From: JBBQYD01 sp942493075 | Lineage (GTDB): Bacteria > Verrucomicrobiota > Verrucomicrobiia > Limisphaerales > UBA8199 | DNA length: 64,000 nucleotides | Assembly (NCBI GenBank): GCA_942493075.1 | Contig: OW818681.1 | Span: forward strand, 1,116,001-1,180,000 | Reading direction: 5' to 3' | In this document: positions 17,687-26,103 of the stretch, in pieces | Position numbering within the stretch: the first letter of the stretch is position 1 | How the letters are laid out: every line of letters starts with the position of its first letter | Notes under the pieces: generated by a model | Told to the model about the DNA's origin: nothing | The model's input: only the letters and a program-made list of their open reading frames with translations | Database searches by the model: none | Translations under genes and position numbers: made by a program

Positions 17687-17784
17687 ATAATCATGGTTCG
17701 GCTAAGAATTCTCGCGTGAGGTTTGCCAACGAGAATTGTCAAACTTAACAATCAATATCCGGTCGACACTGATCAAATACAAAC

Positions 17785-18396
17785 ATGAACACTAAAACAA
17801 CCTGTTGCCTGGCAGACTTCGCAATCTTGGCCTCACTCATCCTCGTCGGCCTTGCCACCGCCACTGCCACTGCCCAGGAATCAGGGCAAACAAATGCACC
17901 GCCACCGAATCCATACAACTACGAACCATCCACCAACAAAGCCGATGTAGGTGCTTGTAAAGTTAATTTGCAGAAAATTAGCACCGCAATCCTCGCCTAT
18001 CGGAAAGATCACAAGCAAGTTCCAAACTGGATCTCCGATCTCGTTCCCAAATACTTAGCTGAGGAGGCATTGATCTGTCCTGTCACGAAAAGAACAGAAC
18101 GCCTCTCCCCTTTCGGCGCTCTGGATCCGAAACTACGTTGCTCTTATCTTTACGAGTTTCCACCCACACCGATCACTGACACAATTAAATCCGCATGGCC
18201 TGGCCCATTGATGACTACCCGCCAATGGAAGCAACAACAGATGGGAATTGTCGGTTCTGAAGTGCCTATTGTCCGCTGTCTCTTGCATGATCCTGTCCTC
18301 AACCTGCCGTACGGCGGCAGCATCTACGAGAGCCCAGTGTTATGGGAGCAGAATTTCCTCGATGTCGCCAATATGGAGGATTTCCAGCCCCACTGA
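17785..18396 (+). CDS. Secreted hypothetical protein, pseudopilin-substrate-like
   Basis: The 203-residue product has a signal peptide (hydrophobic residues about 10-29, then TATAQES). The mature part has ACKVNLQKISTAILAYRKDH and LPKYL-like wording (SDLVPKYLAEEALICPVT), a pattern common in verrucomicrobial and planctomycetal proteins related to type II pseudopilin C-terminal domains. No prepilin cleavage motif is present, so it would be exported by Sec. It lies between the two direct repeats, and the attC-like hairpin begins at its stop codon. Function unknown. Confidence 0.6.
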   Translation: MNTKTTCCLADFAILASLILVGLATATATAQESGQTNAPPPNPYNYEPSTNKADVGACKVNLQKISTAILAYRKDHKQVPNWISDLVPKYLAEEALICPVTKRTERLSPFGALDPKLRCSYLYEFPPTPITDTIKSAWPGPLMTTRQWKQQQMGIVGSEVPIVRCLLHDPVLNLPYGGSIYESPVLWEQNFLDVANMEDFQPH

Positions 18397-18508
18397 GGTC
18401 AAGCGAACCGGCCGAACCAGATCACTGGAGCGAACGCGGGCGGGCGACGTCAGTTGCCAATGCGAACGTGCTGGGCCGCCCGCCTCGCTCAGTTCTGGCT
18501 TTAGACCT
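18396..18508. other. attC-like imperfect hairpin between two small genes
   Basis: About 113 bases fold into one long stem with bases bulged mostly on one side. The pairs are AGGTC/GACCT (18396-18400 with 18504-18508), CCAGA/TCTGG (18417-18421 with 18494-18498), ACTG/CAGT (18424-18427 with 18490-18493), AGCGA/TCGCT (18429-18433 with 18485-18489) and GGCGGGCG/CGCCCGCC (18439-18446 with 18477-18484). The ends read GTCAAGC and TTTAGAC, near the integron core sites RYYYAAC and GTTRRRY but with two and one mismatches. It starts at one gene's stop and ends at the next gene's GTG start, as cassette sites do. A plain interspersed repeat is the alternative. Confidence 0.5.
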
Positions 18509-18922
18509 GTGAGAAAGCGCATCGGCACATATTTCGTGGTCGCCGCTCTGGTGCTTACTTGGCCGCTCCACATCGGGGCATTCTCGTATCTTGTCACGGA
18601 GTTGGTTGGTGACCTCATAGCGCCCCATGAAGACCACGTCTTGTTTTGGTTTCCTATTGCCGCGGCAGGAGGCGTGTTTCTGATCGCACTCGCTGCGGGG
18701 ATCTTCATGCGTTATCGTTGGGCACTATATGCCTCCGCAGTTGTGTTGCTGGGGGGATTGTTCACTGTCAGCAGGTTTTTTCCGCCTCCTTCCCGTGATT
18801 GGGCGATTCACCTTTATGATTGGATTCTGTGCATTGGGCTGGCCGCGCTTTGTGTGATGTCATCGGCCTATTTATTATGGCTCGCTCGTATCTCCCAAGT
18901 CCCTTCCAAGATGTTGAGATGA
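18509..18922 (+). CDS. Small orphan membrane protein
   Basis: From a GTG at 18509 the product is 137 residues with four hydrophobic segments (about 8-30, 44-62, 66-82 and 100-122). The same frame is open back to 18248, but that upstream part overlaps the preceding gene and the attC-like hairpin and looks non-coding (Ser/Arg-rich). The GTG starts one base after the hairpin. Family not recognised; function unknown. Confidence 0.5.
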   Translation: MRKRIGTYFVVAALVLTWPLHIGAFSYLVTELVGDLIAPHEDHVLFWFPIAAAGGVFLIALAAGIFMRYRWALYASAVVLLGGLFTVSRFFPPPSRDWAIHLYDWILCIGLAALCVMSSAYLLWLARISQVPSKMLR

Positions 18923-18938
18923 GAACGGCGGGGTCTAC

Positions 18939-19150
18939 GAGCCGCTTCAGCCAACATCCGCTGCGCCCCGCGTTTGACCGGTTTATGAAACTCAGACATC
19001 GCAGTTGCAGGCCACGATCACCCCGGGCGGTTGTTCATGCTTCAGACGTTTGGCCAATCTTTTGCCCCCTGCACAGTTACTGTTTACGCGGTCAAGTTTG
19101 AGTCTCGCGAAACATACGTGGGAATGACAAAAGATGTGGACCGGAGGTGC
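18939..19150. repeat. 212-bp direct repeat, copy B
   Basis: Near-identical to 17397-17608 (offset 1542 bases). Here the repeat is preceded by sequence unrelated to that before copy A and breaks off after CCGGAGGTGC, where copy A continues into more GIY-YIG sequence. Copy B is therefore a truncated duplicate, and the ends at 18939 and 19150 mark the duplication boundaries. Confidence 0.9.
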
Positions 19151-19183
19151 AGAACACTCCACTGGTTGACTGTGCTGGCATAG
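19037..19183 (+). pseudogene. Truncated GIY-YIG nuclease fragment (copy 3)
   Basis: The frame from ATG 19037 gives 48 residues. The first 38 equal copy 2 except E to K in MTKD; it then runs into unrelated sequence and a TAG at 19181. It has only the first strand-loop-strand of the GIY-YIG fold and no catalytic Glu region. It is a remnant carried by the direct repeat. Confidence 0.6.
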
Positions 19184-19291
19184 CACTCGTCTGGTGTGTA
19201 ACCTGAGGGCGTTTACTGCCTATGCCATTTTTAAGTCAATTCATCCGGCTCACCCGTGACGGGGTGCAATTGCCAAACAAGGTTCACTGAC

Positions 19292-22200
19292 ATGTTGAGC
19301 AGCCCCTCCAAAGCGGTTCTGTTCGTGTTTGAGGCCCTCGGCGCATTGGCTTTTGCAGCACGACACTGTTTGTTGATTTTGATTTTGGTGTTGCTGCTGC
19401 CAGGAATTCCGTTAGCCGCCTCCCAGGCAGCATTGGTGGACTCATGGCGCGCGTGGGATCTTGCCGCATCGGACGACGGTGTAAACGCAGCCGCCGGATC
19501 GGTCGTCATCAACGAGTTTCATTACAACCCTTCCGAGAACACGCTGTTGGAGGAATTCATCGAGCTTCACAACCCCACCGGGTCGGATATCGACGTCTCA
19601 GGATGGCAACTGGATGGGGCCGTGAGATTCACGTTTCCTTCGGGAACTCTGCTGCCCGCCGGACAGTTCCTCGTTGTCGCGCAGAATCCTCCAACCCTGT
19701 TATCCCGTTATGGCGTTGCCGCGCTCGGTCCCTGGGAGGGCGGTCTCGCCAGCGAAGGTGAGGAGATTCGACTCCAGGATGCCAACGGCGATACGGTCGA
19801 TAGGGTGGACTACAGGGCGGAATTTCCGTGGCCGGTGGCAGCGGACGGCGCCGGCGCGTCAGCGGCGCTGGTGAATCCCGCGCTCGATAATGACCTGGGC
19901 AGTTCCTGGAGGTCCGAATCACCGCCGACACCCGGTCGCACCAATGCCGTCTTTGCACTGAACGCACCGCCGAACGTCCGTCAGGTAAACCATACCCCCA
20001 AGTCACCGACCTCCACCAACGAGATTGTCATAACCGCCAAGGTTACCGATCCCGATAGTGTGGCTTCGGTGGTGCTGCAGTATCAGTTGGTAACTCCGGG
20101 CGCCTATGTCCCCGCTTATCTGCCCTTGTCGTACTCCCAGTTGTTGGCGGCACCTAATACGCAACCCTCTCCGAACCCATCTTATTTCGGTGAGACGAAT
20201 TGGACATCGGTGGCCATGCTTGACAGTGGCACTGGGGGCGACAGTGTGGCCGCGGACGGCGTTTACTCGATCACTCTGCCGGCTCAGGGGAACCGGGTAT
20301 TGGTGCGTTACCGCATTCGCGTGACAGACGAGCTGGGGAACAGCCGACAGGCGCCTTTCGAAGATGATCCGTCCCTGAACTTCGCCTGCTTTGTTTACGA
20401 CGGCGTCCCGTCGTACGAAGGCACCTCCTCTGCCGATCTACAGACACTCCCAGTGTTCACACTTCTTTCCCGCGCACAGGACGTCGATCAATGCACTGCT
20501 TACGACATCTCCTACCAGATCCCGCAGTTCAAAGGTCAATATTCGCACCCGGCACGCCATGTATTCAACTGGAGCGGCACCCTCGTATACGACGGTGTGG
20601 TGTATGACCATGTTAATTATCGGTTGCGCGGCGCGAATGGGCGTTACCAACCGGGAAAACGCAACTGGCGGATCAAGTTCAATCGCGGCCATTACCTTGA
20701 GCCGCGCGATCAATTCGGGCGAAAATTGCCGCGCAAGTGGTCCCACCTGACCACCGGCAAGGGATCGAACAACCGGCTCGGGCTGACATTTGGCCTCAAC
20801 GAGGTCGCCAATTACCTTCTCTGGAATAAAGTGGGAGTTCCTGCCCCCGAAACGCTGTTCTTCCACTTTCGCGTGGTCGACGGTCTCAAGGAAGCCCCGG
20901 ACCGCTATGGTGGCGATTTTTGGGGATTGAGCTGGGCCCAGGAGGATTACGACGGCGCCTTCCTGGAGGCGCACGGTCTGGAGAAAGGCAATCTCTATAA
21001 GCTCATCAATGCCTCATTCAGCAGTAACCTTGCTGTGGACATGGTGAATCAACGGCGCTACCAGGCGGCGTTTGCGGTCTCAGACGGGACGGACGGCGCA
21101 GCCATCCAGACCGGTTTGCTTAGCTCCCAGACGAGCGAGTGGCTCCGGGCGCGTGTGAATTGCGATGCTTGGTTTCGCTATCACGCCGTCTGTGAAGCGG
21201 TGCGTCATTACGATTTCTGGCCCCAAGCGAATAAGAATGCCGCCTGGTACTTTTCTCCGCCCTACAACGCGAGCAACGGATTTTTCGGCCAATTTTGGAC
21301 GTTGCCGTGGGACACGGACTCCTCCTGGGGAGCGAGCTGGAACAGCGGCCAGGATCTCGTGTACGCCGGCATCTTCAACTTCGGAAGTCATCCCGACCTG
21401 GCGCGAGACTACCGCAATACCGTCCGCGAGATTCGGGATCTGCTCTTTCAACCCGATCAGATCAACCCGATGCTGGATGCGCTGGCCGCCCGCATTGCTC
21501 CATTTGTTCCGGCAGACCTGGCTCGCTGGTCGAACGCGCCCACCGCAGGCGGCAGTTATCGCTCAATGGCTTCTTTTGCAGGATTCTCCACCCCCGCATT
21601 GACTGGTGGTGTGGCGGGTCAGGTGCAAGACATGAAGGAGTTTATGTTTACCGGTGGGAGTCATTCCTGGTGGATAGACCGGCAGACCGTCACCGCGGGT
21701 GGGTGGGTGACGCGTCTCGACTCCCTGGCAAGCGATGCGAACATACCAGCTACGCCGGTCCTTCACTATGTCGGCCAATCGAATTATCCGATGAATTCGC
21801 TCACCTTCGAGTGTCTGCCTTTCTCGGATCCGCAAGGCTCGAACACGTTTTCCGCCATGCAGTGGCGTCTTGCCGAAGTGCGCAATACGAATCAGCCACC
21901 GGAAGATCCGCGTGTGGTTCCCCCTATGGAATGGGACGCAATTTGGGAAACCGGCACCCTGTCGAACTGGACTGGGCGAATCACCATTCCAGGCCTGGTG
22001 GTAGAATCAAACCGGATCTACCGCGTCAGGGTTCGTCATGGGGATAACACCGGCCGATGGAGCCACTGGTCTGCCCCGATTGAATTTAGTGTCACTGCCG
22101 TGGACCTGGTGTCCATGCTGCGTGAGAACCTCCGAATAACAGAAATCATGTATCACCCTCCTGACCTGGGCGCGTACGCAAGCGACCAGTTGGAGTTTCT

Positions 22201-23950
22201 CGAATTCCAGAACATTGGAACGACACCCCTGGATGTGGGTGGACTCACCTTCACCGCAGGCATTACCTTCACTTTCCCTCATGAGACCATGCTGAATCCC
22301 AAACAGCATTTTCTGCTGGGAAGGGATGCCGGAGCGTTGCGGGCACGCTACCCTCGGATCACGGTGGACGGCATCTACAGCGGCAAGTTGGACAATGCCG
22401 GCGAGACCTTGCGGCTCAGCACGCCCACGGGCATTCCGATTCTCGAGGTCACCTACGATGATTTACCTGCCTGGCCTGTCACCGCAGATGGTATGGGCTG
22501 GTCGCTCGTGCTCGGAGATCCGGTGCGTGGCCTCTACCGTGCCAGTAGAACCCGCGGCGGTTCGCCCGCTCAGGATGATCCGCCCTCCATCATCCCAGGC
22601 GTGGTAATTTCCGAATTGCTTACCCACCCCGCTGTGTCGCAGATGGACATGATTGAGATCCATAATCCAACAGAGTCGGAGGTCGACATCGGAGGTTGGT
22701 TCCTCACCGATGACAAGGATGTGCCCAGGAAGTTTCAGGTTCCGGACGGTACAATCATCGGCGCCGGCGGCTACTTGAAGTTTAACGAGGATCAGTACGA
22801 CGCGTTCGGTATGGATTTCGGTCTGAACCATCTAGGTGATCAAGCGTATCTCTTCGCAGGGGACGCTGCGACCAATCTCACTGGTTATGTCCATGGCGTT
22901 CTCTTTGGGGCGGCGGAGGAGGGCGTCAGTTTCGGCCGGATCGTCAATAGTCTCGGCCTCGAGGATTTCGCAGCCATGTCCTCATTGACGCCGGGCACCA
23001 ACAATAGCCGGCCGAAGATCGGTCCGGTGGTGATCTCGGAAATCATGTTCCAGCCACCGCAATTGGGCGGGAGTGAAAACTACGATACAGAATTCATCGA
23101 ACTGCAGAATGTGACACACACCAATGTGCCTCTCTACTCGCCCCTTTACCCCACCAATACCTGGAAGCTTGCTGGTGCGGTCAACTACACGTTTCCTGCC
23201 AACACCACTCTCCCCAGTGGCGGACGGCTGCTGATCGTGAGTTTTGACCCGGCGGCCAATCCTCTTGCGCTAGCCAGCTTTCGTGCCACCTACAACGTGA
23301 ATCCGGAAACACTCATCCTTGGTCCGTGGTCCGGGCGTCTCAGCAACGACGGCGAAACGGTCGAACTCAGCTTCGCAGCCCCGCCAGAACCCGATGGTTT
23401 CGTGCCTTACATTTTGGTGGAACGAGTTTCCTACCAGACGGTGGCCCCGTGGCCCACATCCGCTGCGGGCGGCGGACATTCACTCCAACGTGCCACCCTG
23501 CTGGCATACGCCAACGATCCTCTTAATTGGTTCGCCGGAGAACCCAGCGCCGGAGCACTTTTGAAATCGACCTCGGACGATGTGGATGGTGATGGCCTAC
23601 CGGATCTGTGGGAGATGGAGCAGTCCACCGATCTGTTCAAGCCGGACGGGGAGTTGGACCCGGATCAGGATGGATTCAACAACCGTTCGGAGTGGATCGC
23701 CGGCACGGATCCGTGGGATGCGAACAGTTACCTGCGAATTGAAGCCGTGATGTCTTCAACGGACACCGTCCAGTTGCAGTTCAACGCCAGGCCTGGTCGG
23801 AGTTATACAGTGCTTGAGGCGGGCGCAATCGGATCTGCTTGGACCCCCTTGACTAACATCTCCGCCGCCTCCACAAACCGGCTCCTCTCGCTGCCACGAC
23901 TGCCTGCTGGGACCCACTTCCTTCGCCTGGTTACGCCCTCCCAGCCTTGA
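19292..23950 (+). CDS. Secreted CotH-like / lamin-tail multidomain protein
   Basis: The 1552-residue product has an N-terminal signal (LLILILVLLLPGIPLAAS). Then come a lamin-tail domain (about 70-190, VVINEFHYNPSENTLLEEF), an Ig/FN3-like linker, a CotH kinase-like domain (about 385-760; YRLRGANGRYQPGKRNWRIK near 443 and the acidic PWDTDSSWG near 673), three more lamin-tail domains (about 948-1070, 1104-1230 and 1243-1396), and a calcium-binding EF-hand/thrombospondin-3-like DVDGDGLPD plus DPDQDGF segment (about 1428-1480). It ends with a beta domain common in this phylum. CotH proteins phosphorylate partner proteins in spore coats of Firmicutes; the role here is unknown, likely cell-surface. 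The ATG at 19292 has AAGG nine bases upstream; a GTG at 19256 is less likely. Confidence 0.85.
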   Translation: MLSSPSKAVLFVFEALGALAFAARHCLLILILVLLLPGIPLAASQAALVDSWRAWDLAASDDGVNAAAGSVVINEFHYNPSENTLLEEFIELHNPTGSDIDVSGWQLDGAVRFTFPSGTLLPAGQFLVVAQNPPTLLSRYGVAALGPWEGGLASEGEEIRLQDANGDTVDRVDYRAEFPWPVAADGAGASAALVNPALDNDLGSSWRSESPPTPGRTNAVFALNAPPNVRQVNHTPKSPTSTNEIVITAKVTDPDSVASVVLQYQLVTPGAYVPAYLPLSYSQLLAAPNTQPSPNPSYFGETNWTSVAMLDSGTGGDSVAADGVYSITLPAQGNRVLVRYRIRVTDELGNSRQAPFEDDPSLNFACFVYDGVPSYEGTSSADLQTLPVFTLLSRAQDVDQCTAYDISYQIPQFKGQYSHPARHVFNWSGTLVYDGVVYDHVNYRLRGANGRYQPGKRNWRIKFNRGHYLEPRDQFGRKLPRKWSHLTTGKGSNNRLGLTFGLNEVANYLLWNKVGVPAPETLFFHFRVVDGLKEAPDRYGGDFWGLSWAQEDYDGAFLEAHGLEKGNLYKLINASFSSNLAVDMVNQRRYQAAFAVSDGTDGAAIQTGLLSSQTSEWLRARVNCDAWFRYHAVCEAVRHYDFWPQANKNAAWYFSPPYNASNGFFGQFWTLPWDTDSSWGASWNSGQDLVYAGIFNFGSHPDLARDYRNTVREIRDLLFQPDQINPMLDALAARIAPFVPADLARWSNAPTAGGSYRSMASFAGFSTPALTGGVAGQVQDMKEFMFTGGSHSWWIDRQTVTAGGWVTRLDSLASDANIPATPVLHYVGQSNYPMNSLTFECLPFSDPQGSNTFSAMQWRLAEVRNTNQPPEDPRVVPPMEWDAIWETGTLSNWTGRITIPGLVVESNRIYRVRVRHGDNTGRWSHWSAPIEFSVTAVDLVSMLRENLRITEIMYHPPDLGAYASDQLEFLEFQNIGTTPLDVGGLTFTAGITFTFPHETMLNPKQHFLLGRDAGALRARYPRITVDGIYSGKLDNAGETLRLSTPTGIPILEVTYDDLPAWPVTADGMGWSLVLGDPVRGLYRASRTRGGSPAQDDPPSIIPGVVISELLTHPAVSQMDMIEIHNPTESEVDIGGWFLTDDKDVPRKFQVPDGTIIGAGGYLKFNEDQYDAFGMDFGLNHLGDQAYLFAGDAATNLTGYVHGVLFGAAEEGVSFGRIVNSLGLEDFAAMSSLTPGTNNSRPKIGPVVISEIMFQPPQLGGSENYDTEFIELQNVTHTNVPLYSPLYPTNTWKLAGAVNYTFPANTTLPSGGRLLIVSFDPAANPLALASFRATYNVNPETLILGPWSGRLSNDGETVELSFAAPPEPDGFVPYILVERVSYQTVAPWPTSAAGGGHSLQRATLLAYANDPLNWFAGEPSAGALLKSTSDDVDGDGLPDLWEMEQSTDLFKPDGELDPDQDGFNNRSEWIAGTDPWDANSYLRIEAVMSSTDTVQLQFNARPGRSYTVLEAGAIGSAWTPLTNISAASTNRLLSLPRLPAGTHFLRLVTPSQP

Positions 23951-24480
23951 AACATCTTAGACAGGACGGATTTGACGGAAAAGCACGGCTTTGGACCGAA
24001 CGCATCCGGAGTAGAGATCCTGCGGTGGGCCGGATGCCGGGAACATTGGTTTTCCTGCCAAAACTGTGAGAAGGAGCTTGCTGCGCGGGCTCAGCGATAA
24101 GCAGGAGCGAGCCCTCCCTCGGAAGTGAGAATCCCGGCATCGACGAGGGACTGCCGACGTTGGTTGCGGCTCATTTGCCTAACCGAAGCAACGGCACGCT
24201 GAAGCGCCGATTCAAGGCCAACGGTTGCATTAGAGGGGAGCTCTCATAAGGAGGGTTCTGCAATGGTATAATGCGGGTTGACGCTTTTGGGATGGCTGCA
24301 TAACCTTTGCTACATAGCTGGGCTGTTGGCATACCGCAGATGTCCAAGCTTTCTGCTCCGGCATAGCTTCTGGGGGCGGGTTGGAGAGGGGCGAGTAGGC
24401 CGTTGATTGGTTCTGGAAACTGGACGGGCTACATTCACAGGGCATGGGTGGGAAAACCGACCTTCGCAAGGAACAAAAAC
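23951..24480. other. Intergenic region, no gene seen
   Basis: About 530 bases between two same-strand secreted-protein genes. Short frames exist on both strands but none has a family look or a ribosome-binding site. It must contain the promoter for the 24481 gene; an AAGGA ribosome-binding site lies about ten bases before that ATG. Scattered weak inverted repeats (for example around 24178-24232) are not convincing. Confidence 0.5.
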
Positions 24481-25827
24481 ATGAAACACAAAGACATGAT
24501 TGCGCACAAACTCCACTCCGGAACGCGGCTTCTTCTATTAGCCTCCGCAGGGTTTATTTTGGCAGCCACTTCGCTTTCGTTTGGCAACGAGTTGTTGCTT
24601 AATTATTCATTCGACCAAGGGTCAAATAACTGGCGCGTGGCCTCCGCCATAGCCGTGAACCCGTTTTCGACCGTTGGCCAAGCTTCTCTGAACGTTCCAG
24701 ACTATACCGGGAATGTGCTTTCGCAGGACCTCGATATGGTGGGGGTGAGCAATGCGGCCGTTCGAGCAAGCCTCACACTCACACGCATTGACACCGTCTC
24801 GGGCAGCGCTGTAACGGCGCATCTCTTATACGCGGATTATGCGGGCATCACGAATCGGGTGTTGCTGTTGAATCCCGAGAATAGCTCCATCACAAACAAT
24901 ACGGAGATTTCCGCCAATCTGACCCTGCCCACAAATGCCCGGCGCCTGGTGCGATTCGAAGTGGACAAAGCAGCGTCCGGTAACTTCGATCTGCTGGCAG
25001 CCAGCCTGGATGTTACACCGTCAGGACCGGCACCTTACGTTTACCAGGATCGACCGATGGACGGGGACGTTTTTGCTACGGGCACAAACATCTACATGGT
25101 GGCGCAGGCCTCTGCCTTGGAACTCTCCGTATCACAGGTGAGCTTTCGCGCAAATGGGAAGCAGATTGGCATCGGGGATCGGCACAAGCTTTATGGCGAG
25201 TGGACTTTCCCCACGGGTGAGCACATGAGCATCATGCCAGGGCCGACGGAAATGATCGACCTTTCGTTCCCGGATTACAGCTTCTACGTGATGGATGGCA
25301 GCTTTCCCTCCTCAAACCAGTTTGTGGGGATGTTCACCACGTGGCTCGATTCCGGCATGGCCGAGGGTTCGGCAACTGTCGAGTTCAGTTTCACGCCAGC
25401 CGGCCTGCTCAACGCCCTTTTCCAGGGGGACGCCCCGCTTGGTAATCGGGCTCTGTCCAATGGGGCAACCGAAGCGGGATTCGCCTACTACACCTTTATG
25501 TGGACGAATGTTCCGGCGGGCCTTTACGGAGTGACAGTCGTGGCCACCTACGGAACAGGTGAGACGGTTTCCGGGTCGCCGTTGAATTTGGAGGTGGCTG
25601 GTGGTGGTGACGTGGAGAAACCCTCTGTTCAGGCGGGCCTAGTCAGTCCGGGCCAGATCAAGCTATCCTGGGTGGGTGCGAGTGCAGACTTTAGACCAAA
25701 GTACACCACGGACCTTGGAAACGGTCAGTGGCAGCCCGTGAGCGGCACGCCCCAACTGGTCGATGGCAGTTGGACCCTCACGGTAGATGTTGGCAGCACG
25801 CCCGTGTTTTTCAGGCTGGAAAAGTAA
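24481..25827 (+). CDS. Secreted beta-rich protein of unknown function
   Basis: The 448-residue product has a signal peptide (LLLLASAGFILAATSLSFGN, ending near residue 36). The first mature domain begins ELLLNYSFDQGSNNWRV and looks like a carbohydrate-binding or jelly-roll module. The middle has an Ig/Big-like stretch (TGTNIYMVAQASALELSVSQ). The C-terminus (IKLSWVGASADFRPKYTTDL then WQPVSG) is the recurring verrucomicrobial beta domain also seen at the ends of neighbouring large proteins. No catalytic motif is seen. The in-frame start at 24403 would place 26 hydrophilic residues before the signal and is unlikely. Confidence 0.7.
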   Translation: MKHKDMIAHKLHSGTRLLLLASAGFILAATSLSFGNELLLNYSFDQGSNNWRVASAIAVNPFSTVGQASLNVPDYTGNVLSQDLDMVGVSNAAVRASLTLTRIDTVSGSAVTAHLLYADYAGITNRVLLLNPENSSITNNTEISANLTLPTNARRLVRFEVDKAASGNFDLLAASLDVTPSGPAPYVYQDRPMDGDVFATGTNIYMVAQASALELSVSQVSFRANGKQIGIGDRHKLYGEWTFPTGEHMSIMPGPTEMIDLSFPDYSFYVMDGSFPSSNQFVGMFTTWLDSGMAEGSATVEFSFTPAGLLNALFQGDAPLGNRALSNGATEAGFAYYTFMWTNVPAGLYGVTVVATYGTGETVSGSPLNLEVAGGGDVEKPSVQAGLVSPGQIKLSWVGASADFRPKYTTDLGNGQWQPVSGTPQLVDGSWTLTVDVGSTPVFFRLEK

Positions 25828-25834
25828 CAAGCGA

Positions 25835-25850
25835 TAGGCTGGTGAGCCTA
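25835..25850 (+). terminator. Short hairpin after the 24481 gene
   Basis: TAGGCT and AGCCTA pair around a GGTG loop eight bases after the stop codon. A second small inverted repeat (GCGCA-A5-TGCGC, 25892-25906) follows. Neither has a strong T tract, so termination is only suggested. Confidence 0.35.
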
Positions 25851-26103
25851 GTTAAGTAGGTGGGGCGTCGTGAGATAGCCTCTCTCGCCCTGCGCAAAAA
25901 ATGCGCTCTGTCTATATCTAGTCATTAAAAGACTGTAAATTGCCCCGGACAACGACTAACGTTCTTCTTACGTTGAGCTGTTCGATGGAAGTCTATGAGA
26001 CGTGGAGCAAACGCGGTCTGACGCCCTGCGTATGGTTCCTGCCTTTGTTTGGACAGCTAATATACTTTCAGGTTTGCCTCTACAACCACCAACACGACCC
26101 AAG

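Noticed and set aside
24178..24232. Possible second attC-like site (GCCTAAC ... GGTTGCATTAG)
   Set aside because: Only short pairs (CTAA/TTAG and GCAAC/GTTGC) and no matching 3' core; it does not fold as one continuous stem.
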